A stretch of DNA of 64,000 bases from WHSW01 sp963821025 (lineage in GTDB: Bacteria > Actinomycetota > Thermoleophilia > Solirubrobacterales > 70-9). The notes beneath the pieces are model-generated. The model had not been told where the DNA came from, made no database searches, and saw only the letters and a program-made list of their open reading frames with translations. Positions 24,160-35,318 of this stretch are shown here, one piece after another (positions within the stretch are counted from its first letter, which is position 1; each line of letters starts with the position of its first letter). The position numbers were made by a program, and so were the translations under genes. The DNA is taken from positions 186,001 to 250,000 of the forward strand of contig CAWGCG010000004.1 in NCBI GenBank assembly GCA_963821025.1. The letters are read 5' to 3'.

Positions 24160-25626
24160 GTGAGCATCGCGACGCAAGAACAGACGGTCATCGACGAGGC
24201 GCCGAAGCAGCTTTACATCGGCGGTGAGTGGCGCGATGCGAGCGGCGCCGAGACCCTCGGCGTCGAGGACCCGGCGACTGGCGAGGTCCTCTGCGAGATC
24301 GCGGACGCGACCCCCGAGGACGCGCAGGCCGCGATCGACGCCGCCGCCGACGTCCAGGCCGAGTGGGCGGCGACGGCGCCGAACGAGCGCTCAGAGATCC
24401 TCTACCGGGCGTTCGAGGCGATCAACGAGCGCGCCGGCGACCTCGCCTTGCTGATGACGCTCGAGATGGGCAAGTCGGTGACCGAGTCGAAGGCCGAGCT
24501 CTCCTATGCGGCCGAGTTCTTTCGCTGGTTCTCTGGCGAGGCGCTCCGGATCGACGGCTACTACAAGCGAGCCGGCAACGGCGCCGGGCGGGTCCTGGTG
24601 ATGCGCCAGCCCGTCGGCCCGAGCTACTTCATCACCCCCTGGAACTTCCCCAACGCGATGGGCACACGCAAGATCGGCCCGGCGATCGCCGCCGGCTGCA
24701 CGATGGTGGTCAAGCCCGCTCAGCAGACGCCGCTGTCGATGCTGGCCCTGGCGAAGCTGCTCGACGAGTGCGGGTTGCCCGACGGGGTGCTCAATGTGGT
24801 TACCGGCTCGTCCTCGAGCGAGATCTCGAAGCCGATCCTTGACGACCCACGGCTGAGAAAGCTGTCGTTCACCGGCTCGACCGAGGTCGGCCGAAAGCTG
24901 ATCGCCCAGGCTGCTGAGAACGTGCTCAAGGTCTCGATGGAGCTCGGCGGAAACGCCCCCTTCCTGATCTTCGACGACGCCGACGTCGACGCCGCGGTCG
25001 AGGGCGCGATGATCGCGAAGATGCGCAACATCGGCGAGGCCTGCACCTCGGCCAACCGCTTCCACGTCGCCGAGGCCGTCGCGCCCGAGTTCGCCGAGAA
25101 GCTGGCGAAGCGAATGGGGGCATTGAAGCTCGGCCGCGGTACCGAGGACGGCGTCGATGTCGGGCCGTTGATCGACGGAGATCAGCGCGACCAGGTGGCG
25201 GAGTTGGTCGGCGATGCGGTCGACAAGGGCGCCACCTGCGTCGTCGGCGGGACCAAGGTCGACGGCGCCGGCTACTTCTTCAAGCCGACCGTGCTCGGAG
25301 ACGTCCCGGACTCGGCGAGGGTGCTGAGCGAGGAGATCTTCGGCCCGGTCGCACCGGTCAAGGGCTTCGGCTCGGAGGAGGAGGCGATCGCAGCGGCCAA
25401 CGACACCGAGTACGGGCTCGTCGCCTACGTCTTCACCTCGGACCTGAAGCGCGCGCTGCGGGTCTGCGAAGGACTGGAGACCGGAATGATCGGCCTCAAC
25501 CAGGGCATGGTCTCCAACGCCGGCGCCCCTTTCGGCGGCGTCAAGCAGTCGGGCACCGGGCGCGAGGGCGGCAACGAGGGGATCGAGGAGTACCTGGAGA
25601 CGAAGTACGTCGCGGTGAACCTCTAG
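24160..25626 (+). CDS. gabD: NAD(P)-dependent succinate-semialdehyde dehydrogenase
   Basis: A 488-residue aldehyde dehydrogenase that oxidises succinate semialdehyde to succinate (GABA shunt). The opening KQLYIGGEWRDASGAET, MELGGNAP (general base) and GEACTSANRFHV with nucleophile Cys295 are characteristic of SSADH. GAPFGGVKQSGTGREGGNEGIEEYLETKYV ends the protein. A near-perfect AAAGGAG ribosome binding site 5 bases upstream fixes the GTG start at 24160. The specific substrate is inferred from motif similarity; fumC nearby is consistent with feeding the TCA cycle. Confidence 0.88.
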   Translation: MSIATQEQTVIDEAPKQLYIGGEWRDASGAETLGVEDPATGEVLCEIADATPEDAQAAIDAAADVQAEWAATAPNERSEILYRAFEAINERAGDLALLMTLEMGKSVTESKAELSYAAEFFRWFSGEALRIDGYYKRAGNGAGRVLVMRQPVGPSYFITPWNFPNAMGTRKIGPAIAAGCTMVVKPAQQTPLSMLALAKLLDECGLPDGVLNVVTGSSSSEISKPILDDPRLRKLSFTGSTEVGRKLIAQAAENVLKVSMELGGNAPFLIFDDADVDAAVEGAMIAKMRNIGEACTSANRFHVAEAVAPEFAEKLAKRMGALKLGRGTEDGVDVGPLIDGDQRDQVAELVGDAVDKGATCVVGGTKVDGAGYFFKPTVLGDVPDSARVLSEEIFGPVAPVKGFGSEEEAIAAANDTEYGLVAYVFTSDLKRALRVCEGLETGMIGLNQGMVSNAGAPFGGVKQSGTGREGGNEGIEEYLETKYVAVNL

Positions 25627-25645
25627 CCGCCGCCCCGCCCGCGCG

Positions 25646-26158
25646 TCAGCGGCCGAGCAGCTGGGAGAGCAGCCCGCCCGACTCGCGCCGCTTCTGCAGA
25701 TAGCACTGGTGGTACTCCTCGGCGCGCCAGAACGGCGCCGCGGGCTCGATCTCGGTGACGATCGGCCGCTTCAGCCGGGGCTGCAGTTCCTCGATCACCT
25801 GATGCACCGTCTCGGCCTGCTCGTCGGAGTGGGCGAAGACCACCGAGCGGTACTGAAAGCCGACGTCGGGGCCCTGGCGGTTGAGCTGGGTCGGGTCGTG
25901 GAGCTCGAAGTAGAGCTCGACCAGGTCGCGGAAGGCCACGCGGTCAGGATCGAAGTCGACCTCGACCACCTCGACGTGCCCGGTGTCGCCACCGCACACC
26001 TGCTCGTAGGTGGGGTTGTCGACATGGCCGCCCTCATAACCGACCGCGGTGTCGGTGACGCCGTCGAGCTCGCGAAAGCGCTCCTCCACCTGCCAGAAGC
26101 AGCCCGCGCCGAAGGTTGCCTTTTGCGTACCGGGTGTGCGCGCGCTGCCGTTCTCCAT
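25646..26158 (-). CDS. msrA: Peptide methionine sulfoxide reductase A
   Basis: A 170-residue enzyme that reduces methionine-S-sulfoxide in proteins. The catalytic cysteine is Cys20 in ATFGAGCFWQVEERF, followed by VGYEGG and the GDTGHVEVV block. A resolving cysteine may be the one in EEYHQCYLQKR. GAGG lies nine bases before ATG 26158, so I prefer it to ATG 26167 or the longer frame. It is convergent with gabD (19-bp gap). Confidence 0.94.
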   Translation of the reverse strand: MENGSARTPGTQKATFGAGCFWQVEERFRELDGVTDTAVGYEGGHVDNPTYEQVCGGDTGHVEVVEVDFDPDRVAFRDLVELYFELHDPTQLNRQGPDVGFQYRSVVFAHSDEQAETVHQVIEELQPRLKRPIVTEIEPAAPFWRAEEYHQCYLQKRRESGGLLSQLLGR

Positions 26159-26215
26159 CGTTCTCATCCTCGCTCTCGTTGATCTGCTCACATAGTCTCG
26201 CAAGCCGTGTTTTCG

Positions 26216-27097
26216 TTACGGCGAGCGGGCGTCGGCAGGGTCGAAGTTGGCCCCGCAGACCAGCACCCCGACCCGCTCGCCGGACGCCGGGACGTAGGCA
26301 CCGCAAAGCAGCGCCCCCAGCGCCGCTGCACCGCCGGGCTCGGCGGCCACGCGCAGCTCGGACCACAACCGCCGTTGAGCCTCGCGAATCGCCTCGTCGT
26401 CGACCAGCACCGACTCGTCGACGAAACGGCTGAGGACCGACCAGGGGTGCTCGCCGATTTGGCGCGCCCCGAGTGAATCCGCCGCGACACCGCCGACCTC
26501 GACCGCGATCGGGTGACCCGCCGCGAGCGCGCCGGCGAGGGAGGGGCAGCGTTCGGGCTCGACCGCGACGATCCGGGCGGTCTCGCCGAACCAGGCCGCG
26601 GTGCCGGCGCAGAGGCCGCCGCCGCCGACGGCGACGAGGATCGAGTCGAGCCCGGGCCGGGCACGGTCGAGCTCGCGCCCGCAGGTCCCCTGCCCGGCGA
26701 CCACCAGCGGGTCATCGAAGGCGTGCAGCTCGAGCCCGCCCGTGGCCGCGGCGTGCTCGCGGCTGGCGGTGAGCGCGTCGTCATAGAAGGCGCCCGCCAC
26801 GACCACATCCGCCGGCCCTGCGCGCAGGCGCTCGACCTTGGCCGCGGGCGAGGACTCGGGGACGAAGATCGCGGCCGGGTGGCCGAGCTCGGCGGCGGCG
26901 TGGGCGACCGCGAGCGCGAAGTTTCCGCCCGACGCCGCGACCACCCCGGCCGCCGGGACGTCCGCGGCGAGGATCGCGTTGAAGGCGCCGCGCGGCTTGA
27001 ACGAGCCCGTGTGCTGGTGAAGCTCCAGCTTCAGCGTCAGCGAACCGGGCACACCGAGGGCTGCGGGCTCGAGCGCGAGCACCGGTGTCTGGCGCAC
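26216..27097 (-). CDS. PLP-dependent threonine/serine dehydratase-like enzyme
   Basis: A fold-type II PLP enzyme of at least 293 residues. The lysine that binds PLP is Lys34 in GSFKPRGAFN, a phosphate-binding GGGGLCAG loop lies about residue 160, and AASGGNFALAVA is the substrate asparagine loop. It likely deaminates threonine or serine to a 2-oxo acid, although related racemases share these motifs. The GTG at 27097 is the first standard start, but in-frame upstream codons read LIGRREIEAAAERIGERV, the usual first helix, reaching a CTG at 27148 that overlaps the fumC stop. The true N-terminus may therefore be 17 residues longer. Confidence 0.84.
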   Translation of the reverse strand: MRQTPVLALEPAALGVPGSLTLKLELHQHTGSFKPRGAFNAILAADVPAAGVVAASGGNFALAVAHAAAELGHPAAIFVPESSPAAKVERLRAGPADVVVAGAFYDDALTASREHAAATGGLELHAFDDPLVVAGQGTCGRELDRARPGLDSILVAVGGGGLCAGTAAWFGETARIVAVEPERCPSLAGALAAGHPIAVEVGGVAADSLGARQIGEHPWSVLSRFVDESVLVDDEAIREAQRRLWSELRVAAEPGGAAALGALLCGAYVPASGERVGVLVCGANFDPADARSP

Positions 27098-27144
27098 ACG
27101 CTCGCCGATCCGCTCGGCGGCCGCCTCGATTTCGCGGCGCCCGA

Positions 27145-28473
27145 TCAGCCGTGCGGCCGCGCCATCTTGGTGAAGTCGAGCGCCTGATCGAGGATCGACT
27201 GGTCAACGCCCTTGTCGAGCGCGATCTCGCGCACGGTGCGCCCGGAGGCGGCGGCCTCCTGGACGATCTCCGTGGCGCTGTCGTAGCCGATGTGGGGGGT
27301 GAGGGCGGTGGCCACCTGGAGCGTCGACTCGGCGTGGCGGTCGAGCATCTCCCCATTGGCCTCGACCCCGCTGACGCACTTGTGGTCGAGCAGGCGGGCG
27401 GCGGCGGCGAGCAGCTTGATCGAGTCGAGCAGGTTGCGGGCGATCAGGGGCACGCGGACGTTGAGCTCGAACTGGCCCTGGGTGCCGGCGAGCGTGATCG
27501 CCGTGTCGTTGCCGATCACCTGGTCGCCGACCTGGATCACGACCTCGGGAATCACCGGGTTGACCTTCCCGGGCATGATCGACGAGCCCTTCTGCAGCTC
27601 GGGCAAGCGGATCTCCGCGAGCCCGGCACGCGGACCCGAGCCCATCAATGCCAGGTCGTTGGCGATCTTGATCATCGACACCGCGACCACCTTGAGCGCA
27701 CCGGAGAGTTCGACCAATGCGTCGCGGTTGGCCTGGGCTTCGAACCGGTCCTCGGGCTCCGAGATCTCGAGCCCGGTCGCCTCGGAGAGCTCTTGGCGGA
27801 CCCGCTGGGCGAACTCGGCATGGGTGTTGATCCCGGTCCCGGTGGCGGTGCCGCCGAGGGGGATCTGGCCGACCCGGTCGAGCGTGCCCCGCACGCGAGC
27901 CGACCCGAGGCGGATCTGTGCCGCGAAGCCTCCGAACTCCTGGCCCAGGGTCACCGGGACCGCGTCCATCAGGTGGGTGCGTCCCGACTTGACGTGGTCG
28001 GCGAACTCCTCGGCTTTCGCCGACAGCGCCCCTTCGAGCCCTTCGAGGGCCGGCAGCAGATCCTCGGTGACCTCACCCAGCGCGGCGAGATGCACGGCCG
28101 AGGGGAAGACATCGTTTGAGGATTGGCCCATGTTGACGTGATCGTTGGGGTGAGCCCGGTCGCCGGCGAGATTGGCGATCACCTCGTTGGCGTTCGTGTT
28201 CGACGAGGTGCCGGAACCGGTCTGGAACAGGTCGACCGGGAACTGCGAGTCGTGCTCGCCGGCGGCGACCGCGTCGCCGGCGGCGGCGATCCGCTCGGCG
28301 ACCTCACGATCGAGCTTGCCGAGCTCGGCGTTGGCTCGAGCGGCGGCTGCCTTGAGCCGGCCGAGCCAATGCACGACCGGGACCGGGATCGGATGGCCGG
28401 AGACGGGGAAGTTCTCGACCGCCTTCGCGGTCTCGGTGCCCCAGAGCTGCTCGCTACCGGTCTCGGTGCTCAT
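27145..28473 (-). CDS. fumC: Fumarate hydratase class II
   Basis: A 442-residue homotetrameric TCA-cycle enzyme interconverting fumarate and malate. The active-site blocks are present: TGSGTSSNTNANEV, HPNDHVNMGQSSND, SGRTHLMDAVPV and the signature GSSIMPGKVNP near residues 296-306. The length matches the class. Its stop overlaps a possible CTG start of the dehydratase gene, so the two may be co-transcribed. The upstream neighbour on the same strand is the CGNR regulator, about 40 bp away. Confidence 0.96.
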   Translation of the reverse strand: MSTETGSEQLWGTETAKAVENFPVSGHPIPVPVVHWLGRLKAAAARANAELGKLDREVAERIAAAGDAVAAGEHDSQFPVDLFQTGSGTSSNTNANEVIANLAGDRAHPNDHVNMGQSSNDVFPSAVHLAALGEVTEDLLPALEGLEGALSAKAEEFADHVKSGRTHLMDAVPVTLGQEFGGFAAQIRLGSARVRGTLDRVGQIPLGGTATGTGINTHAEFAQRVRQELSEATGLEISEPEDRFEAQANRDALVELSGALKVVAVSMIKIANDLALMGSGPRAGLAEIRLPELQKGSSIMPGKVNPVIPEVVIQVGDQVIGNDTAITLAGTQGQFELNVRVPLIARNLLDSIKLLAAAARLLDHKCVSGVEANGEMLDRHAESTLQVATALTPHIGYDSATEIVQEAAASGRTVREIALDKGVDQSILDQALDFTKMARPHG

Positions 28474-28512
28474 TTCGCCTCCGTCGGGATCGCCTCGGAT
28501 CCAGGGTAGTAA

Positions 28513-29076
28513 CTAGCGGCCGGCCGCTGCCGCGCGGCGCTCCCGGTAGGCCCGCGCCTTGGCGCGGTTGCCGCAAACGCCCATTTCACACCAGATCCCG
28601 GAGCGATTGCGCGAGTGGTCGAAGAAGGCCCAGAGGCAGTCGTCGGCGGGGCACACCTTGAGCCGCGACCAGCTTCGGTCGCGCATCGACTCGTGGACGA
28701 TCGCCAGCAGCGCGGCGATCGTCGAATCGACTCCGTCGCAGTTGGTCACCAGGTCGGCGCCGTCGCGATCGAAGCGCAGCCCGATCGCCGCCTCCGCCGA
28801 CTGCTCGTTGAGCGCCGCGAGCGCAGCCGGCGGCGGCGACTCGCCCGAGTTGTTGGCCAGCAACAGCTCCCGCAAGGCCTCGCGGACCGCAGCCAGGCGA
28901 CGGGTGTCGGCGAGGGTGAGCTCGCCCGACCCGGGCAGACCTCGGTCGGCGAGCCAAGCACGCGCCGCGGCTGCGCTCGCCAGCTCGTCGGTGCCGTCCT
29001 CGACGTCGCGGGTGTTGACGAACCGGCGGACGAGCTCGAGCCGGCCCGGCGCGCTTTGTTCGGCGTTCTTCGCCAT
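28513..29076 (-). CDS. CGNR zinc-finger transcriptional regulator (ABATE domain)
   Basis: A 187-residue regulator. The N-terminal ABATE-like domain (LELVRRFVNTRDVEDGTDEL) is followed by the C-terminal CGNR zinc finger: CPADDCLWAFFDHSRNRSG, then WCEMGVCGNRAKARAYRER, with four metal-binding cysteines around residues 143-172. This class occurs mostly in actinobacteria and probably binds DNA. ATG 29076 lies inside a CATAACCGCC half-site and only about 12 bases after a possible GATAAA -10 box on this strand, so the mRNA may be leaderless and autoregulated. Confidence 0.88.
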   Translation of the reverse strand: MAKNAEQSAPGRLELVRRFVNTRDVEDGTDELASAAAARAWLADRGLPGSGELTLADTRRLAAVREALRELLLANNSGESPPPAALAALNEQSAEAAIGLRFDRDGADLVTNCDGVDSTIAALLAIVHESMRDRSWSRLKVCPADDCLWAFFDHSRNRSGIWCEMGVCGNRAKARAYRERRAAAAGR

Positions 29077-29136
29077 AACCGCCGACAGTTTATCACTGGT
29101 TATGCTATAACTGCCTAAGCAATTACGGCGGTTATG
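29074..29136. promoter_or_regulatory. Divergent promoter framed by an 11-bp inverted repeat
   Basis: A perfect inverted repeat, CATAACCGCCG from 29074 and its complement ending at 29136, brackets the region between the CGNR gene and the small basic peptide. A third partial copy (GGTTATG, 29098-29104) and a GTTAT-GCT-ATAAC palindrome lie between. Possible promoter elements are TATAAC (29106-29111) with CCGACA (29082-29087) on the plus strand, and GATAAA on the minus strand. The arrangement suggests an operator for the adjacent CGNR protein. Confidence 0.65.
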
Positions 29137-29165
29137 CCGTCCAAACGGCAAGGAAGGGAGCCACG

Positions 29166-29294
29166 ATGAACTCGATGCTGACGATCCTCTACCTCGACGC
29201 CCACCGCGCTGAGCGCCAGGGCAGGTCGCGTAGCCGCCACTCCGACAGCGCCCACCTGCGCGGCGAGCGACGGACCCGGCGGCGCTTCTTCTGA
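29166..29294 (+). CDS. Small Arg-rich peptide, 42 residues, divergent from CGNR regulator
   Basis: A short reading frame with a very strong ribosome binding site (AAGGAAGGGAG, 6 bases before ATG 29166). The product starts with a hydrophobic MNSMLTILYLDAHRAERQGR and continues as a basic, Ser/His/Arg-rich tail ending RRTRRRFF; 11 of 42 residues are Arg. I do not recognise it. Possible roles are a regulatory peptide, a nucleic-acid binder or a leader peptide. The shared, operator-framed promoter with the CGNR gene is the best functional hint. The strong Shine-Dalgarno sequence argues that it is translated. Confidence 0.6.
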   Translation: MNSMLTILYLDAHRAERQGRSRSRHSDSAHLRGERRTRRRFF

Positions 29295-29304
29295 GCTGGG
29301 GCGC

Positions 29305-29781
29305 TCAGCCGCCGGACTGGCCGGCGGCGTAGCCCTCACCGAAGGCGCGCTCGAACGAGGCACCGAACGACTTCGCGCCCTTGCCCGAGTAGCGGGCGGC
29401 GGAGTCGAGTCGCAAGATCAGGTCCTGGTGGATCCCGTTGGTCTTTGAGGCGCCCTCCTGGACCGCGCCGACCAGGTAGCCGAGCTCGACAATTGATGCG
29501 GGATCGGGATCGGATCTGATCTCGCGGTTGAGCTCGGTCACCGCGCCCACCAGCGAGCTGCCAACCTCCTGCAGAGCTCCGGTTGCCTGGTCCTCGACCA
29601 GGCAATCGCTGATCGGAGTGGTCGAGTCGAGCCGGACTTCGCCGGGCGCAGCCTCGAGCGCCGCGAGGTAGCCAGAGGCCGGGATCAGGCAGGCCGCCGG
29701 GGTCTGGGGCGGGTCGCTCGAGCCACAACCGAGCGCAAGCGCCGCCAGCGCCCCGGCCGATGCGATCGAGATCCGCCTCAC
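29305..29781 (-). CDS. Putative lipoprotein of unknown function
   Basis: A 158-residue exported protein. The GTG start at 29781 gives a signal sequence (RRISIASAGALAALALGCGSS) with a lipobox-like cysteine, so it is probably anchored as a lipoprotein. The mature part is helical and polar, with two further cysteines (PAACLIP and ISDCLVE) and a C-terminal FGEGYAAGQSGG. I find no family motif. The frame is open far upstream, but that part overlaps the divergent CoA transferase and is not coding. Confidence 0.7.
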   Translation of the reverse strand: MRRISIASAGALAALALGCGSSDPPQTPAACLIPASGYLAALEAAPGEVRLDSTTPISDCLVEDQATGALQEVGSSLVGAVTELNREIRSDPDPASIVELGYLVGAVQEGASKTNGIHQDLILRLDSAARYSGKGAKSFGASFERAFGEGYAAGQSGG

Positions 29782-29844
29782 CGATCGAGATCGTAGATGG
29801 CCGGCTTCGTGGCCTCCGCTCGCGGCCGTGAATACGCTGCGGTC

Positions 29845-30981
29845 GTGAGCGCGGCGCTCCCCTACGACGGCCTGTTGGTCGCGGACTTCACCCGGGTGCT
29901 CGCCGGGCCGCTGGCGACGATGACGCTCGGCGACCTCGGCGCTGACGTGATCAAGATCGAGTCGCCGGTCGGCGACGAGACGCGCGCCTGGAAGCCGCCC
30001 GACGTCGGCGACGGCACCTCGGCCTACTTTCTCGCCGTCAACCGCAACAAGCGGTCGATCGCGCTCGACCTCGCCGACCCCGATGACGGCCGGATCGCGG
30101 TCGAGCTCGCCGCCCGCGCCGACGTCCTGGTCGACAACTTCAAGCCCGGGGCCCTCGAGCGCTTCGGCCTGGGGTTCGAGCAGCTGCGAGCCGCCAACCC
30201 GCGGCTGGTCCACTGCTCGATCACCGGCTTCGGGAGCGGCGCCGGCGCCGCGATGCCGGGCTATGACCCGTTGCTGCAGGCGCTCAGCGGGTTGATGTCG
30301 ATCACCGGACCCGCCGACGGCGAGGCCTCGAAGGTCGGGGTGGCGCTGATCGACGTGGTCGCCGGGCTCGGCGCCACGGTCGCGATCCAGGCCGCGCTGG
30401 CCTCGCGGGAGCGCACCGGCGAGGGCCAGCGGATCGAGGTCGACCTGCTCTCGAGCGCCCTCGCCGCGCTCGCCAACCAGGCGAGCGGGTTCCTCAACGC
30501 GGGCGTCGTCCCCGAGCGGCTCGGCAACGTCCACCCGAGCATCGAGCCCTTCGCGACCTACGCTGCGGCCGACGGACCGCTGATGATCTGCGCCGGCAAC
30601 GACCGCCAGTTCGCCGCCCTGGCCGAGGCACTCGGCGCCCCCGAGCTGGGCACCGACAGCCGGTTTGACTCCAACGAACAGCGAGTCGCCAATCGCGAGG
30701 CCCTACGGGCGCTGCTCGAGGCGCGGCTCGGCCGCGGATCGGTGGCCGCCTGGACCGAGGCCCTGCGGGCGGCCGGTGTCCCGGCGGGGCCCGTCAACGA
30801 CGTCGCCGACGCCTTCGAGCTCGCCGACGCGCTCGGCCTCGAACCGATCGATACCCGCGACGGGGTTCGGACCGTGACCTCCCCGCTCGGTCTGCGGGCG
30901 ACCGCGCCGCGGACTCGCAGGCGACCGCCGCGGCTCGACGAGCAAGGCGACGAGATCCGGGCCTGGCTGGCGCGCTCCTAG
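29845..30981 (+). CDS. CaiB/BaiF (class III) CoA transferase
   Basis: A 378-residue enzyme transferring CoA between carboxylic acids. The N-terminus VADFTRVLAGPLATMTLGDLGADVIKIE is the family signature; NRNKRSIALDL, the ITGFGSGAGAAMPGYDPLLQ segment with the likely catalytic Asp, and PAGPVNDVADAF follow. Substrates could be a branched or dicarboxylic acyl-CoA; no pathway genes are adjacent. GTG 29845 starts just before the first strand; the longer frame from ATG 29797 adds 16 non-conserved residues. ileS begins 12 bp after its stop. Confidence 0.88.
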   Translation: MSAALPYDGLLVADFTRVLAGPLATMTLGDLGADVIKIESPVGDETRAWKPPDVGDGTSAYFLAVNRNKRSIALDLADPDDGRIAVELAARADVLVDNFKPGALERFGLGFEQLRAANPRLVHCSITGFGSGAGAAMPGYDPLLQALSGLMSITGPADGEASKVGVALIDVVAGLGATVAIQAALASRERTGEGQRIEVDLLSSALAALANQASGFLNAGVVPERLGNVHPSIEPFATYAAADGPLMICAGNDRQFAALAEALGAPELGTDSRFDSNEQRVANREALRALLEARLGRGSVAAWTEALRAAGVPAGPVNDVADAFELADALGLEPIDTRDGVRTVTSPLGLRATAPRTRRRPPRLDEQGDEIRAWLARS

Positions 30982-30993
30982 AATCAGCCGCCC

Positions 30994-34149
<3,156 letters not shown>

Positions 34150-34162
34150 GGCAGCCGAAAAA

Positions 34163-34489
34163 TCAGACCAGGGCCGGCTCGAGCTCAGCCTCGAGCCGTC
34201 GCTTCGGCAGCGCTCCGACGATTCGCTTCGCCTCGGCGCCGTCGCGGAACAGGATCAGCGTCGGGATCGAGAGCACCTCGTAGCGGGCGGCGGTCTGCTG
34301 GTTGTCGTCGACGTTGAGGCTGACGATCCGGAGGTCCTCGCGCTCGCCCATCATCTCCTCGAGGATCGGGTGGACGACGCGGCAGGGGCCGCACCACGGG
34401 GCCCAGAAGTCGACCAGCACCGGGGAATCGGCCTCGAGGACCTCAGACTGAAAGTTTGCGTCGGTCACGTCCGGGAGCTTGCCTGTCAC
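34163..34489 (-). CDS. trxA: Thioredoxin
   Basis: A 108-residue cytosolic disulfide reductase. The active site WCGPC occupies residues 32-36 and the cis-proline loop is SIPTLILF. The length and the FWAPWCGPCR context are standard. GTG 34489 is preceded by AGGAG, seven bases upstream. A TATACT box about 65 bp upstream of the start could serve as its promoter, lying between this gene and the GT2 gene on the same strand. It converges on ileS with a 13-bp gap. Confidence 0.95.
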   Translation of the reverse strand: MTGKLPDVTDANFQSEVLEADSPVLVDFWAPWCGPCRVVHPILEEMMGEREDLRIVSLNVDDNQQTAARYEVLSIPTLILFRDGAEAKRIVGALPKRRLEAELEPALV

Positions 34490-34575
34490 TTAGGTCTCCT
34501 AACCCTTCTACCGCGGTCGATGCTGTTCGGATTGCCGCTCTGCGCTTCAAAAAGTATAGTGATCTGGCCGGCCGT

Positions 34576-35295
34576 TCAGCGCCGGTTGGCAAAGCGCATC
34601 ATAGGCACCCTCCAGGCCGCCTCGGCGACGATCGCGGCACTCATCTTCGACTCGCCTACGCGGCGGTCCCGGAACACGATCGGCACCTCGACCACGCGAA
34701 AGCCGGCGCGAATCGCCCGATAGGTCGTCTCGACCTGAAACGCATAGCCCTGCGAGGGGATTGTCTCGAGCTCGATCGCCTCCAAGACAGCTCGCCTGAA
34801 CACCTTGAAGCCGCCGGTGAGGTCGCCGATCCGAACCCCGAGCAGGGCCCGTGCGTAGGCCGACCCGCCACGGCTGATCAGCCGTCGCGTCGGGCCCCAA
34901 TCGGCTACGCCCCCGCCGCTGACATAGCGCGACCCGAGTACCAGGTCGGCGTCGTTCGCCGCTTCGAGCAGCCGCGGCAGGTCGGCGGGGTCGTGGGAGA
35001 AGTCAGCGTCCATCTGGACGACGAGCCGGGCACCGCCGGCGAGCGCCTCGCGAAACCCGGCGACGTAGGCCGGCCCGAGCCCCCGCTTGCGGCCGCGGTG
35101 CAGGACCGCGATCTCGTCGTCGAGGCCGGCGAGGCGATCGGCGATCGCGCCCGTTCCGTCGGGCGAGTTGTCGTCGACGATCAGGATCCTGCGATTCGCC
35201 GGGAGCCGGTCGCGGACGGCCGTCACGATCGCCTCGAGGTTGTCGACCTCGTTGTAGGTCGGCAAGACCAGCCAGACATCGTGGTTGGCGGGCAC
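34576..35295 (-). CDS. Polyprenol monophosphomannose synthase-like GT2 glycosyltransferase
   Basis: A 239-residue GT-A glycosyltransferase similar to dolichol/polyprenol-phosphate mannose synthase (DPM1/Ppm1). The nucleotide-binding LVLPTYNEVDNL and IVDDNSPDGTG lead to the DxD motif in QMDADFSHDP (Asp96, Asp98). LGSRYVSGGGVADWG and TGGFKVFRR follow, then VETTYRAIRAGFRVVEVPIVF. It would make mannosyl-phosphopolyprenol, a donor for lipoglycan or protein O-mannosylation. GTG 35295 starts 23 bp from the divergent polX. Confidence 0.88.
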   Translation of the reverse strand: MPANHDVWLVLPTYNEVDNLEAIVTAVRDRLPANRRILIVDDNSPDGTGAIADRLAGLDDEIAVLHRGRKRGLGPAYVAGFREALAGGARLVVQMDADFSHDPADLPRLLEAANDADLVLGSRYVSGGGVADWGPTRRLISRGGSAYARALLGVRIGDLTGGFKVFRRAVLEAIELETIPSQGYAFQVETTYRAIRAGFRVVEVPIVFRDRRVGESKMSAAIVAEAAWRVPMMRFANRR

Positions 35296-35318
35296 CCGCG
35301 CAATCTAGAGTCAGCTCC

